Shown piece after piece: positions 34,801-46,808 of a stretch of DNA of 64,000 bases (position 1 is the stretch's first letter; each line of letters begins with the position of its first letter). The position numbers were made by a program, and so were the translations under genes. The notes below the pieces were generated by a model. That model was not told the DNA's origin, made no database searches, and saw nothing but the letters and a program-made list of their open reading frames with translations. This stretch comes from Akebia trifoliata (Eukaryota; Streptophyta; Magnoliopsida; Ranunculales; Lardizabalaceae), in assembly GCA_017979445.1 (NCBI GenBank), contig CM030717.1:17533288-17597287 (forward strand). Direction: 5' to 3'.

Positions 34801-36399
34801 ACTAACTACTTGACAATGGTATTCTGGAAAGACAATTTTTTTCACAGACCCAAAGTGGTACAAATGGAGGTTTAGAACGTTTGGGACCAATTATCACCTG
34901 AGTGGAAGTACACCAAGATTAACCATTGATTCTGGAAATTTGATTCTTAATCACATGATTAAAATTTTGAAATTAGCCTAAGTCTGGTGGGAAACATTGA
35001 ATCCAATTACATTATAAGTCTAGAGGGACCAAGAAAGTGAGAAAGATTAGTCACGGGTCTACCCCTGATTGGGGTAGAACCTCTGATCAGATAAAATAAT
35101 TTGACTATAAGATCGCATCCTTTTGGTATAAAATAGTCTGAGTCATTGAAAGTAAAACCAATTACTCAAACTGGTTTGGTGTTGATCAATTTGATCCATT
35201 TGTTGATTGGGCCAATTGATTTACATTTCACATATTGGGTCAGACTGGTATTGTGGGTCTAGTTTGAATGATCTGAATCGGTCTGCCCACTTACCTGTTG
35301 GTTGGATTGATTAGAGCAACTCGGGAATACCCATAGTCAGTTCGGAGCGTGACCTATAGGGAGGCTCTTAAACTCTAGGTTTACTACATGCAATGCAATT
35401 TAACCGGCCACCCTTGCCCAAGTGCACCTATATACCTCTCAAGTATACTCAATCAAACGGTACGTGATGACTTGGTTTGATATATCGTATTATGTGATAA
35501 CCTAAGACTCCAACTAAAATCTCTGAAGTCAAAAGTAGTCAGTTTAATTCCCAGTTGGGAGGTGGCGCACGATGCTATGCAAGAGCCGACTTAAATACCT
35601 CTCGTCTATAATAGATGTTGTCTATCCCCTTCATACAGTAGGGTATAGCGTGGCAGGATCTCGCTTAGGCACTGATTTTAACCAAGATGTGCAGTTGGTG
35701 AATTTAGATTAACTTTGATATACCATATAGGTACGAGTCCAAGGTTGGCAATTAGGACATGTGACTGTGCGGCTTACAATAGGACAAAAGGCTCACGTCA
35801 CCCCAGCATGGGTGCATCGATATACCTTTCAGTGTCACCTGATCAAATGGTACTGATGCCCCAATTTTATATACCCTAAGGTACGTGACTAGAGTTGTGG
35901 TTTTCATGAATGACGTCGCATCTCCAAGGAGACCGGGCCACACACTAGTGTCACGTTGGCTAGAAGGGACATGCAAGCGTGCAAAGCACTAAACGTACTA
36001 GTGGTGTATGCAATACAGGGTAGGATGGGCCCGTGGCGTTTTCAAACAAATGGGCCCATGGGCCTGATCACATCACATAAGTATGAATATCACATGAATA
36101 TTAATCAAGAAATACACACAATATTCATAACATCAAGGTTGAATCAAGGCATGTACATCAAGGATATGTATATCAAGATCATAACATATTAGATGGAAAA
36201 AATTTATAGCACAAGAATAATCAATATGATCCAACATTGAAATAAGCAAAGAGGAAAATTTTATTTTTAATCCAAATAAAAGAAATTTTTTTTATTATGC
36301 TCCAATCAAGGGCCCTTTTTGTGCGATCCAAAATAAATTGAGATTTTAATGAATATTGAATTGATGACAGAATGATAATTATAGGATTAAGGAGCATAA
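34801..36399 (-). other. Ogre leader, including the block conserved with 1690-2492
   Basis: No gene. The part 35312-36085 matches the reverse complement of 1690-2492 closely, with the gcccatggg and ggtatatcaaa-type motifs. The remainder (34801-35311, 36086-36399) is AT-rich leader. Confidence 0.75.
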
Positions 36400-37890
36400 A
36401 TCAATTTTTTTTAACTTTATTTTTTTTTAAACAAATTGATTTTTCGAAGAAAAGAAATCTTTTTTTTTAAAGAAAATGCTACTAAAAAAAACAAAAACAA
36501 ATTTCCTAAAAAAAAACGTGCAATCAACAAGTGAGTTACTAACGGCATACCACTTTTTCCTAATGCCATCCCAATTTTTATATAAATCACTAAGTTAATT
36601 GCACACAATTGAGGTAACATCAGTAAAAATTGGTGTGTCAATGGTAACTCTCAATTAAGAAAAGAAAGATGTAATCTTTTTCAACAATGAAGCAGTAGAG
36701 AAGTCTGTCCTAGTATGTTTCTCTATTTTTTTATTTTTTATTTTTTGGCGAGCATCAAGAGTTGTTCCATTGTTTAAGGACAAACATCTCCAATCTGCAA
36801 AACTCTAGATTTTGAGTAGAAACACATAAAGCAGAGTGGTTCGCTTGAGACGAATTTAATTCTGACAGCAAATTTGAGGAACTTGGAAAACTGAGATATC
36901 TTTAAGATATTGACACACAAGTCCAGCACATTCAAGGGTGTGATGCCAACACCATCATTTTCAACAATGGAAGAGTCATCCCCAAAATAATTGTTCTCGC
37001 AACAAGAAGATAATTTGATAATTAGATTCCATGAAGTTCTTGGCAACAGGTACTGAAAATAAATTAAAAATGTGATTTGAATTTTAAAATTTTTTCATTT
37101 TTAATATTTCAAGTAGGCTCAAATCACAGCTCAATTACCAAGGAGGACTAATAGTGAGATTAAGATCTTTTGGAATTCATCTTTAAAGAATAAACTAAAG
37201 CAGCAGGGTATCGAATCACGCACAAACCATTGATCGAAATCGAAGATCAAGAAAAGAAAAATGGTAAAGAAGAAGCTTCATTGCAACAATAACAAATCTG
37301 AATCAAAAAAATTCCAAACAGATTTGGATATACTTTGAGATTTATGGTTATGATACGAAGATCTTGAATTCGAGGTGATTGGTCTGTTTATTCGGGATTT
37401 AATAAACACGTAGAAAGAGGAGAGGAAAATTTTTGTTGACTAAGCAACATGGAGAGTTGGAGAGAGAGGCGTCTCTCTCTTTGCTGCCATTTTCATCATG
37501 TATGGAGAAGAAGATAGATGTAAAAAAAAAAAGATTTGACTATTGGCACACCACGCAAAAAAAAAAATTTGAATTATTTTTTTTGATTTTTTTCTTGGAA
37601 TCCTCTCCTCATCCCAAACAACATTAAAAAAAAACAATTTTTTTATTTCTTACCACGTCATTCACAAATAATTTATTTGAGAAAAAGATGAAAAATAAAA
37701 AATCATTTTCTGCTAACGGCACACCACGCACAAAATTTTATTTTTTTTTCGATTTTTTTTCTTGGAATCCTGTCCTCATCATGAACAACATTAAAAAATA
37801 AAAAAATTTATTTCTGACCACATCACTCACAAATAATTTATTTTCACAACTTACCACCCATGCATATTAATGTGCTAAAAAAAAATTTAT
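36400..37890 (-). other. Inserted block in the minus-strand Ogre leader
   Basis: The plus-strand element has nothing corresponding between its equivalents of 36399 and 37890; it has the 192-bp repeats there. Edges are A/T-rich. Two direct repeats with ggcacaccacgca and ttcttggaatcct lie at about 37545-37690 and 37716-37860, and a weaker relative (ctaacggcataccac) is at 36539. A CT/GA-rich passage at 37440-37510 and a possible exon at 36774-37052 suggest a captured gene 5' region. The insertion mechanism is not visible; I find no clear terminal inverted repeats. Confidence 0.5.
36774..37052 (-). pseudogene. Possible captured exon of an unidentified gene
   Basis: On the minus strand a T-rich tract and ATTTTCAG precede a 90-codon open reading with normal-looking composition (YLLPRTSWNLIIKLSSCCEN, later FAVRIKFVSSEPLCFMCFYS) ending at a stop. 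The upstream DNA has a pyrimidine-rich, leader-like character. I do not recognise the protein. It could be a chance ORF, but the acceptor-like site, length and position inside an insertion absent from the related element favour a captured exon. Confidence 0.35.
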
Positions 37891-38116
37891 CCAAGAATTT
37901 TTAAAAAAATCCATAAGTCTTATCCCATCCACTATCATTCTATCCTCAATTTGAATATTTCATTGTTTAGGGTCATCCCAAAATGACCCTAGATTAAATC
38001 ATAAAAAAAATATGCCAAAATAAAATATTTAAAATCCAAACAAGTGATTAATAATTGAGCCAAGAAGAATGGTAAAAAAAATAAAAATAAACAAATAAAC
38101 ACACAACTAAAAACTA

Positions 38117-38152
38117 AAAATAAAATAATAAATAAATAAATAAATAATTAGG
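38117..38152. repeat. AAAT/AATA microsatellite
   Basis: A run of aaataaataaataaat next to the primer-binding site of the minus-strand element. Confidence 0.8.
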
Positions 38153-38206
38153 TTGTCTTGGCAATGCTTCCCATACTTGGGATTTTTCAAGTCTGATCCT
38201 CAATAA

Positions 38207-38224
38207 TCCCCAGTGGAGTCGCCA
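38207..38224 (-). other. Primer-binding site of the minus-strand Ogre/Tat element
   Basis: Minus strand TGGCGACTCCACTGGGGA, one base after the LTR end. It differs by one base from the site at 361-378. Confidence 0.85.
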
Positions 38225-38225
38225 C

Positions 38226-39638
38226 TGAAAGTGCCCTCAATTTGTCGGGGTGTGCGGATCCGCTTTTAACTTTGAGGTTTGGAAGTCGCCACCTAGTTAT
38301 TACGGTCTAAGAATCAAGCATTGACTCAAAATGGATAAAAATAACTAATCTACAAAAAGAAACTAAGTTTGGGGATCACGTTACGGGGTTGGAAGGTGTT
38401 AGACATCAACCCCACCCGGCAAACGTCGGTCTCTACTATTTTTTCAAAAAAAATACATTGCTAAAAGACTTAAAATAAATAAATAAAATAAATATAAGAA
38501 AAATATACCTAGATATTCGTGATGATTCATTTCCTCAGATCTGGTGGAGAAATTTCTCGTATAAGATTTCTTGCTTCGTTTTCGTCACTGAATCAACTTC
38601 TGATCTCCAAGATAAAGTATCTGTTTCCTAGATCTAAGTGTTTTCTAATTTTTTATGGATTTTTGGGTGTTTTTTGAACAAAAGTTAATATTTGGATGAT
38701 AGGTAAGGGGATAGAGCTTCAAAATCAAAATTTTGGGAAGGCTAGGAAGGCTTTTTGACCTGTTTTTTTTAGGATTTTCTTTGACCTACGAAATTAAGTT
38801 GTGGAGGATCTATATTTATAGAGTTTTTCGAAAGAATTAAAGTTTGACTAAGTCTCCTTTTAGATAAGATAAATTAGGGTTTTGACTTTAGTCTTATGAG
38901 ATTGACTTGATCTTTTTAGATAGGATTTTAATTAGGGTTTTGACTTAAATCTTATGAGATTAACTTTATCTTTTTAGATTAGGGTTTCAATTAGAGTTCT
39001 GGACTTAAGTCTTATGAGATTGACTTGGTTAGGGTTTTAATTAGGGTTTTAACATAAGTCTTATGAGATTGACTTGGTTATGATTTTAATTAGGATTTTG
39101 ACTTAAGTCTTATGAGATTGACTCAAGTCGGTCTTCGATGGTCCAGGATGTTTTGGAATCGATTTTTCATAAAGAATTCAATGAGATTATTGATTTGTAT
39201 AATTTACGAATTTTTTAACAACAAATGATCGTCCTATGAGGGGTATTTTTGTAATTTTATCGAATTCGGTGAAATTGGTGAAATGATTTATTTGATTTTA
39301 TTTTGTTATTTTATGTTTAGATGGATTTTCCTAAGCGTAATGGGGCTCTAAGGATGTTTTGATGTTAAGGGTATTTTGGTAATTTGATTATTTTTTAGTG
39401 ATTTTTATCGTAAAGATTCTTTTTGTCTACAAGATGATGATTTTTATATTTTTTGGGATTATATTTTCCTAGCGTAGTGTGGTTTCTATAGTTTTGTTAG
39501 TTTGAAATACGTCATCTGAATTTTTGAAACATATCTAGTAATAAATAAAGCATTCGAATAATTATCCATCATTGAACATCGTCGCGATCGGGTTGACGAG
39601 TTTATTAATCAAGCAAGTGCAAAAATGGGATGTCTGCA
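38226..39638 (-). repeat. Ogre/Tat 5' LTR, 1413 bp
   Basis: Minus strand start TGCAGACATC at 39638, end GGCACTTTCA at 38226. It is shorter than the plus-strand LTRs. The U3 has repeated tgacttaagtcttatgagat passages at 38880-39125 (plus-strand reading). TATA box TATAAATATA on the minus strand is at 38820-38811. Confidence 0.88.
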
Positions 39639-39640
39639 GT

Positions 39641-41330
39641 ACCATCAGACTTTGTCTTGCCAAGAAGTAGAAATATTTCATTATGAAAAAGACTTCGGCT
39701 AAAGAGTGATGGAAGAAATTAGAAGACAAATACATGACAAAGAACATTGAAAATCAATTCTATCTGAAAAAGAAACTCTTTCATTTTCAGTATAAATCAG
39801 GTACTTCAATGTCTGAACATTTAAACAATTATAATAAAATCCTCGCTAATTTGCAAAATTTTGAAGTAACAATAGAAGATGAGAATAAAGCATTATTACT
39901 GTTAAATTCCTTACCTGATAGTTATGAACATCTGTTTACTATTTTATTATATGGAAAAAATGAAATCAAATATGATTATGTATCAATTGCTTTGATGAAT
40001 AATGAGTATCGAAATAAGAACCAACAAGTCCATCAGGACTCAGCATCAGAGACTTTAACACTAAGGGGTAGAACAGATGATAGAAAGTTTGGTTGGTGGG
40101 GGCAAGTTTTGTTTAAAGGCAAGAGGCGCATCATTTGAAAGAAAAATCCCAACAAAAGATGATTGTGTCTTTTGTCGCAAGAAAGGCCAAAGGAAAAAAG
40201 ACAATCTCAAATTGAAAAGCAGGGCAAAAAAGTATTCGAATAATGTTGCACAAATTGAAGATGATGATTCAAAATTTGTTTTGCTGGCTTCACTATCAGT
40301 TGGTTTTTCTAATGAGTAGATTTTGGACTCGGGTTGTTCCTACCACATGTGTCCCCATAGGGATTGGTTTTCTAATTTTAATGAGATTGACAGAGGAATT
40401 ATTTTAATGGGAAATGATAATGCTTGTAAAATGAAGGAGGTAGGAAAAATTCATTTGAAGATGTATGATGGAGCAGTTAGAGTTTTAACTGATGTTCTAT
40501 ATGTGCCAAATTTAAAGAAAAATCTCATCTCATTGGAAGCTTTAAACTCAAAGGGTTTCAAAGTTACTATGGAGGGTGGAGCCCTAAAAGTGGTACTTGG
40601 TGCACTTATTATAATGAAAGGTACTCGACAAGGAAATCTATATTTTCTAGATGAGGAATATATAATCACATAGAGAGCAATAGTTTTTGATAACTTAGAT
40701 GAGATTGTGACTTATACTTCCAGACAGTGGTACATGCACTTAGGACATGTAGGAGAGAAGGCTTTGCAAATATTGATGAAGCAAGGTCTATTAAAGGGTG
40801 TTAAGACTAGTAAATTTAGATTTTGTGAACATTGCATTATGGGCAAACAGACTAGAGTCAAGTTTGAGACTACACTTCGTCGTACTCAGGGGATACTAGA
40901 TTACGTTCACAGAGATGTATGAAGACCTACCAAAGTTGCATCTCTGGGTGGTAAACATTGGTTCGTTACTTTTATTGGTGATTTCTCAAGGCGAGTTTGG
41001 GTGTACACAATGCGACATAAAGATGAAGTTCTGGACGTGTTTCTTCAGTGAAAGAAAATGATGGAGACCCAGACTGGCAGAAAAATAAAAAGGCTTGGGT
41101 CAGACAATGGTAGTGAGTACAAGTCAGATCCATTTTTGCAAGTATGTTAAGATGAGGGGATAGTCAAACACTTCACGGTTAGATATACGTTGCAACAGAA
41201 TGGGGTGGTAGAATGCATGAATCACACTTTATTAGAGAATGTGCATTGTATGTTATCCAATGTTGGATTGGGAAAGGTGTTTTGGGCTTCTTACTCTTTC
41301 GTTTATTTATCTTTATTTGTGTTGTTGTGA
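39641..41330 (+). pseudogene. Ty1/copia fragment (Tork-like): gag, protease and integrase part
   Basis: It starts inside gag (TIRLCLAKEV at ~39649), cut by the Ogre LTR. Gag continues as YLKKKLFHFQYKSGTSMSEH and LLNSLPDSYEHL. After a frameshift a damaged zinc knuckle reads CVFCRKKGQRKKD. Protease shows LDSGCSYHMCP near 40323, preceded by an in-frame TAG at 40317-40319. The pre-integrase domain (WYMHLGHVGEKALQILMKQG, CEHCIMGKQ) follows another in-frame TAG at 40671. The integrase core keeps DV, SDNGSEY and the NGVVE glutamate but has more stops. It ends near 41330, before reverse transcriptase. Affiliation with the Tork lineage is from motif resemblance. Confidence 0.85.
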
Positions 41331-41334
41331 ATCT

Positions 41335-41720
41335 TTAAGGGACCAAATTGAATTAGGAGAAAATTGAGAATAAATTATATTTGGAAGGAATCATCCATGC
41401 CCATTCCTCATGCTTTAAGTTTTGCATCATAGTTAGTCATTTTAAGGATATGATCTTGAATTCCTCACATCTCGTCATGTTTCATAGTCATCAACTCAGT
41501 CATCAAAGTGTCTACAAGTGATTTGTCAACAAATTTGAATTTTTTTTCCACACCCTTCAGATACTTCAATGTACTGTCAACCGGAGGTAGGGGTGTCTTA
41601 ATGTTTTTAGCGATCATCATCCTCATAAACATCAAACTAAGCCTATTCAATCTTTTCCAAATGTGAAAGAAATTCTTTTATCCCACCATACTATCCTTTA
41701 TGAGGTCTGTAGGCAAGATC
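41335..41720 (-). pseudogene. gag: Second copia gag fragment, opposite orientation
   Basis: On the minus strand, WKRLNRLSLMFMRMMIAKNI is followed by KFKFVDKSLVDTLMTELMTM, then GIQDHILKMTNYDAKLKA and FILNFLLIQFGPL. This is the gag (UBN2-type) core of copia elements. Three stops interrupt it. It belongs with the LTR at 42994-43533. It is a different gag lineage from the plus-strand copia just to its left. Confidence 0.78.
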
Positions 41721-42979
41721 CTTAACACCTAAGGTGTGTTAGACATGTTCATACCATTCCGAAAAGTTAGATCGAATAAACACTAGGACAGTAAAAGCAC
41801 AAGAGTGCAACAAATTGAGAATTGAAATTAAATAAGGACAATGCTTTAATAAGTACTTTTTATTTTATTTAATAATGAAAAACTTACAAATATCACCTAA
41901 AATTTATCCTTTGGGTTAAATTAGGTATATTAAATGTTCACTCATTCTCAGGTAATAAAAAAAAATTACCCTGTAAAGCTAATGTAATTTACATAATTTA
42001 TTTAGTTTGTTTTCTTACCTTTAGATATTCTATCCTATGTCTATTAAATTCATGTAAATTTATTATCTTACCCAAATTTCAATTAGTTAAATAAAATTCT
42101 CATTTGAGCTAATTCCATTTACCTAATCAAGTCTTCTACTGTAAATATTATCATTCTTTAATGTCACCCCAATCATCAAAATTTTATGCAATTTGAAATT
42201 TCATAAATTTTACTAATTTAGCCTACTTTGACGACTATAAAATTAATAGAATTTATGTATATCTAAGTTGGCCAATAATATCTACTAAATTTTTAGGTTA
42301 CTCTCCAAAGTGTGTCAATATTATAATAATCCAAAAACTTTTATAAGTATAAAGTGACAACTATGGAAACTTAATGAGTGAGACACTTTAAAATAATAGT
42401 CACATGGCCACATCATAACATTACCATCATTGGGAATCAAGAAACTAAAGGTTTAATGAAAATTATTGGTAATCCAAACTAGAACTTTATTAGATTTACC
42501 AAGAACAATAGAGATTTTAAATTTTACATGGTTTACAAACCAATTAAAAATAAAAAATCTGAAATTTTTTGGTTTGGGTAAACCGAATAGAGAATCAAAA
42601 ATCTAAAATTTTATGGTTTTGGTAAATAGAAAATCCGAAATTTTATGGTTTGGTAAACCAAATCTTTGAGGATTAAAATAAAAAACAATAAATTCCCTTA
42701 AAGAAAAATCTGAATTTTATGCTTTGAATAAACCAATTAAAAAATCGAAATCCAAAATTTTACACGATTTTGGGTAAATTGATTAAAAAAATATCGGTTT
42801 TGTAGAAAATCCAAAAATTAATGAATGATAAAAACAAATCCAAACATAACCAAATAATCTTCTAATTTAAAGGGTTAGAAAATAACTATTTAGCTTCTAC
42901 AAGATTTCAAATATCAAACCTAGCCAATATGGCGAATAAATAGTCAATTAATCCAAGATATAGGGATTCAAGAACCTAC
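41721..42979 (-). other. Copia internal region without recognisable genes
   Basis: About 1.26 kb of very AT-rich DNA lies between gag and primer-binding site, longer than usual for this family. At 42530-42835 there are about five imperfect units of ccgaaattttatggtttggt type. Nothing else is supported. Confidence 0.5.
42530..42835. repeat. Imperfect ggtttgggtaaacc-containing repeats
   Basis: Units share gaaattttatggtttggtaaac with variable spacing; the ggttt and aaacc halves are self-complementary. Confidence 0.6.
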
Positions 42980-42991
42980 GCCCTGATAGCA
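42980..42991 (-). other. Copia primer-binding site, decayed
   Basis: Minus strand TGCTATCAGGGC. The usual copia site is TGGTATCAGAGC (initiator Met tRNA). It lies two bases inside the LTR end. Confidence 0.65.
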
Positions 42992-42993
42992 CA

Positions 42994-43533
42994 TGTGAGA
43001 TGTAACCTATTCTAAATCTTTTCCACATAATTTTAATTCCATAATATTTCCAAGATCAAAGTTAGATGTACTTACCTTGTGCCATAAGAAATCGATGAAC
43101 CGATTTGTTGGAGGTGTGCCTTTCACCAATCCACGTGCCAATGCTTCAATGTATATCTATCCCTAATCGTGCGAACCAATGATCCACGTGCTATAATTTC
43201 TAGACTCACCTTCGATTCACTCTCTATGTTGGTTTGGCCTTTAGGGCTTTAGTGATTGATGGAGATCACCTCAACTCAAAACCTTCTTGTTCTCTTCAAA
43301 TCGTTAAAATCGATTAATCATTTCCACATAAATAGAGGGCCTTGAGTTACTCTTATAGTAGGATTCTTATCCATCAAGGTTTTCTTTTAAGACTTAAAGA
43401 GATATTTCTAATTTCTAATTTTATATTGGGATAACCTTTTTAATATTGACGTCTATTTAATAATAGAATCCTTGTGCAATTAAAACACTTAAATCGTGTA
43501 GGTCAATGGGCTACACGAAAATAAAATCTAACA
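42994..43533 (-). repeat. Copia 5' LTR, about 540 bp
   Basis: On the minus strand it starts TGTTAGATTTTATTTTCGTG at 43533 and ends in CTCACA before the primer-binding site. TGTTAGA-type starts are common in plant copia LTRs. The partner LTR is absent. Confidence 0.65.
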
Positions 43534-43559
43534 AAGTAGACCATGGGTACCGTGATATT

Positions 43560-43820
43560 CCTTTATTGCATGGTTGGATGCTAATCGGAAAATTTCCACT
43601 ATTGATAATCTACTGCATAGGGGTTCACAATGGTTTCTTGGTGTTCTTTGTGCTTGAAAGATGGTGAAACCATCAATCATGTCTTCTTTCTTTGCCCAGT
43701 TAGTTGTTGGATTTGGAAAAGTTGTTTGAGAAAATTTGGCATTTCTAGAGCCAATGTGGGTGTTTTCAGTGAGGAAGTTTTAGTGGTTATTGGAGTGAAA
43801 TTTCCAAGTAAAATAGTGAA
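43560..43820 (+). pseudogene. LINE reverse-transcriptase C-terminal zinc-finger (zf-RVT) fragment
   Basis: Readings AWLDANRKISTIDNLLHRG (near 43577) and, after a one-base shift, WCSLCLKDGETINHVFFLCP (near 43640) followed by WIWKSCLRKFGI match the zf-RVT region found after reverse transcriptase in plant LINEs. The Cys-X2-Cys...His-X4-Cys pattern is intact. Upstream RT is missing, replaced by the copia LTR. Downstream the reading runs into the CACTA terminus at 43823. Confidence 0.72.
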
Positions 43821-43822
43821 TA

Positions 43823-45355
43823 CACTACCTCAAAAAAGGTAAAATTCACTACAATTACAACATTAAACTCGATGGCCCAAGTCTCACGTTTCTTTGGGCC
43901 GGCCCAAGAAAAAAATTCGACAGCCCAAGCCCAATGAACCACCGAAATTTTTATTAAAAAAAAAAAATCACAGTCGACCTTCTTTACCATTTTCATTCTC
44001 AGCTATCTTAATGAAAACAAAACCGGCAGATCAAAACCTCACATCAAATAAGCTTTTCGTTTATGTCGCCTTTGGGAAGAAATGAAACCTCACATTCAAT
44101 CGAAGAAGTTTTCTTTTTAGCCATCTTTGCCGATTTTTGAGTTCGAAGAAGTTTCTTCCATTTCAATTGAAATCAAAAATCCCTCTTGATTTGATTCGAT
44201 CACTTTCACAATTAGGATTTGCGATTTCAATCACGATTTCTCAATCTCCCATTTCAACACCGAATGATCTCTCAATCTCACATTTCGGATCGATAACTCA
44301 CTTCTTCAATAGATTTTTAATCTTTCAGTGCTCAAATCAAAGAAGAAATCAGAGCTCAAGTCGAAAACCGTAAGAATTGAAACTCACTTATCCACTGATA
44401 AAAACACTCCAAATCTCACCTATAAGTATATCTCTCTCAAAAACCCTAAAAAACCACTCTAGAATGCTAAGTTGACCTTTTATGATCATGCTATTCATTT
44501 GTTCCTCTGTCATGTGTCGTTTTTTACTATGCTTGCTTCAAACGTTCATGCATGAATCATGAAAATTCATAGAATTTGGCTAAGTAATGTCGCTTTTTGT
44601 TGAAAATAAATCCATTATAGAACCTACAAGTTTTTAGATAACTAGGCTTTGATATTGAACTCAATTAGATTTGTGATGAAGTATGAATTTTTAAACTTAA
44701 TATGTTACTGTTAATTTAATTTGTCTAAGTCTACATAAGAAGGAACAATGAAGTATGAACATAACCAGAATTTGGATAAAAACATAAAGGGCTGCTTTTA
44801 GTAGACAACAATTTAAGGGTTTGGCAACCAAAAACTTTGGAGTGCAGTCTAATTCAACACTAAGAAGAATTAAGATGTTTAAAACAATAAAAAATTTAGG
44901 ATAAATAGTTGAAAAAATGTCCAAATATTTGATAAGGAAATCTTTTCTATGTTTTGATGGTCTACATCACGATATAGATTACGCTATCGAGGGTAGTAAC
45001 CAATGGTTAATATGGAATTTCTATAGGGATTTTCCAATGTCTAGTTCTCCCATATACAACACCTTATTTTACTATTGAGGCCGACGACTTGAATCCTATT
45101 TCACCATTTATGATCTTAGTTTGAGAGGGGAAAAAAATTAACTTAGACTCACTCTTTTCTTTTTTTTACCTTAGCACATCCCTTTTATAAATTTGTGGAA
45201 GATGAAGTATAGAATCTACAGAAAATTAATTAGACATTAGTTTTGTAGTGATGGAGGGGTGACATGTTTCCTGTATGTTAAGTTCTATTTTTTAAATGGG
45301 TTTTTATGAATCCAAGCTTTCATATATAAACTACTGCTATACCCTGAGGTTATCT
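43823..45355 (+). other. Left part of the CACTA region, no gene recognised
   Basis: 43870-43930 has ggcccaag-rich subterminal sequence. 44090-44390 is pyrimidine-rich and leader-like (tttgattcgatcactttcac). 44400-45355 is AT-rich with only short unrecognised ORFs. Confidence 0.5.
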
Positions 45356-45560
45356 GCCAAAAGTTAAAAACATAGACCCAATCAATACCTGTATCAGTTA
45401 ACACCTGCATCTGCACTTAGGCAACACTTCATTTGATAATGGATAGTATTCACGCATTTGTTCAAAGTACTTGAGCAATGTTTCACTTGTATTAGAATAT
45501 CTGGGAGACAACTTGAATCCTATTTCGCAATAATTGTTTCCCTTTACTTCATTTTACCAC
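45356..45560 (+). repeat. Repeat unit shared with 50070-50290 and 59993-60175
   Basis: The three stretches share caatacctgtatcagttaac, gcaacacttcatttgataat and gggagacaacttgaatccta. The copy here has several differences from the other two, which are nearly identical. On the minus strand it lies upstream of the kinase exons in the 50-kb copy. It indicates that this segment belongs to the same transposon family. Confidence 0.85.
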
Positions 45561-45599
45561 TTTTCTTACTATTCTTTTCTGTGATTTGAGAAGCTTTTT

Positions 45600-45754
45600 T
45601 GCAGAGATAATCTCAACGGCTTTTCTGCAGACATACGGAGGATGGGAGACATTTGATGGCTCTAAGCCGTCGAATTGGGGATCATAAAAAATTTCAACTC
45701 CCATAGGCCGTCAAAATTTGCTTTCTTGTCAAAATTTTCAGTTTTCACATAGTG
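45600..45754 (+). repeat. CACTA terminus of the same family as 58087
   Basis: Subterminal ttgatggctctaagccgtcg and ataggccgtcaaaattt precede ttttcacatagtg. As reverse complement the end reads CACTATGTGAAAA, compared with CACTACGTGAAAA at 58087. The next bases are gag, so it does not share the ATA duplication. Confidence 0.75.
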
Positions 45755-45757
45755 GAG

Positions 45758-46531
45758 CTATTGCCCTGATTGGTGGGACCCTTGGGCAATCCTTCTTCAA
45801 ATGTCCCCTTTTACTGCATTGATAACAAGTCTTGGAGCTGCGAGCCATTGCCCTGATTGGTGGGACCTCTCACAACAACCACAAACCAGACGATTTCCCT
45901 CTACCACGTTAGGCATGTATTTAAATTTCCTCTTCCTAGTTTCTTCATTCTAATCTCTCATTGCCACCAACTCTACCTTCTATACTCTTCCCTTTGTTTC
46001 GGGGTACTTTAGAAATTCTTCGTGAAGTTGTTTTAATTTTAAGGCTCGACCAAGGAAGTCGGTGAATGAAGTGAATTGTTGTACTGAGAGCTTCCCTTTG
46101 ATGTTTGGTTTTAATACTTCCTCAAAGTTATCAATCCTCCATTGTTTATCTTCTACCAATTTGGAGGCAAATCAAGATAGTTCATTGAATCTTTGTTCAT
46201 AGTGGGTGACAGTCATATTACCTTGAGTAATTAAGTTGGAGGAATTCAATATCCTTCCTCTTCCCCATTGATGTCGAGAAGTACTTGTTATAAAACAATT
46301 CCACAAATGTTGCCCAAGAAATAGGCCTTCGGTCATCGGGCTTTCTGACCTTTCATGCACAGATGAAAATTTTTTCATCAAGTCTGGAACCGAACGTGTA
46401 GCTTCCAGTGAGGGTATTGCACTAATCACCCTAGATACATCTCCGAGTAAGTTATGGTCCTTTTGGAACTGTTTCCTGGCATTTTTTAATTTGTGTGGGA
46501 TGGAATTTGGAAATTTTATTTGTATCTCCAC
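45758..46531 (-). pseudogene. gag: Ty3/gypsy gag fragment with intact zinc knuckle
   Basis: On the minus strand, a gag C-terminal core (QGNMTVTHYEQRFNELS near 46220, FASKLVEDKQWRIDNFEEVL, TSFTDFLGRALKLKQLHEEF) leads to a Cys-Cys-His-Cys knuckle, CYQCSKRGHLKKDC, near 45830-45790. The reading stops at the CACTA terminus at 45754. A TGA lies near 46171. A 26-base passage (ggtcccaccaatcagggcaa plus the following bases) is duplicated on either side of the knuckle. The gag type is that of chromovirus-like gypsy elements, not of the Ogre or Athila copies nearby. Confidence 0.78.
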
Positions 46532-46808
46532 TTAAAGTAACCTTTACAAATATATTGAAACCATACTACACACAATGGCCATGTTCATGTGAACTTCATT
46601 CTAGTTATAATTCAGCTTTTGTTCCTTTTTTTTTAATCACGATCAGTTGTGCTTTTCTCCACCCATAAAAGTTAATAGTTATTACCAATCTACTTCATTA
46701 CATTAAACATGTCTTCCTTTCCACCAAACTACATATTTAAATGACATTGGGCTTTTGAGAGCCCTTGTGCTGATTAAATCTTCATTTCATTCTTTTTAAT
46801 GCATTGTA

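Larger units (their letters stand above)
29398..39638 (-). mobile_element. Ogre/Tat-type element on the minus strand, non-autonomous
   Basis: Reading on the minus strand: 5' LTR (39638-38226), primer-binding site (38224-38207), long leader, degenerate gag (~34800-33566), a short pol remnant (33015-32600), 3' region with tandem repeats, and a 3' LTR cut at 29398. Its LTRs, leader block and post-pol sequence are related to the plus-strand element, but its 3' array is unrelated. The 5' LTR start (39638) abuts copia gag sequence, so it apparently inserted there. Confidence 0.85.

Noticed and set aside
43823..45754. A short complete CACTA element from 43823 to 45754
   Set aside because: Both ends look like CACTA termini, but the flanking bases (ATA, then gag) do not match, and the two flanks belong to different elements. 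The pairing with 58087 fits better.
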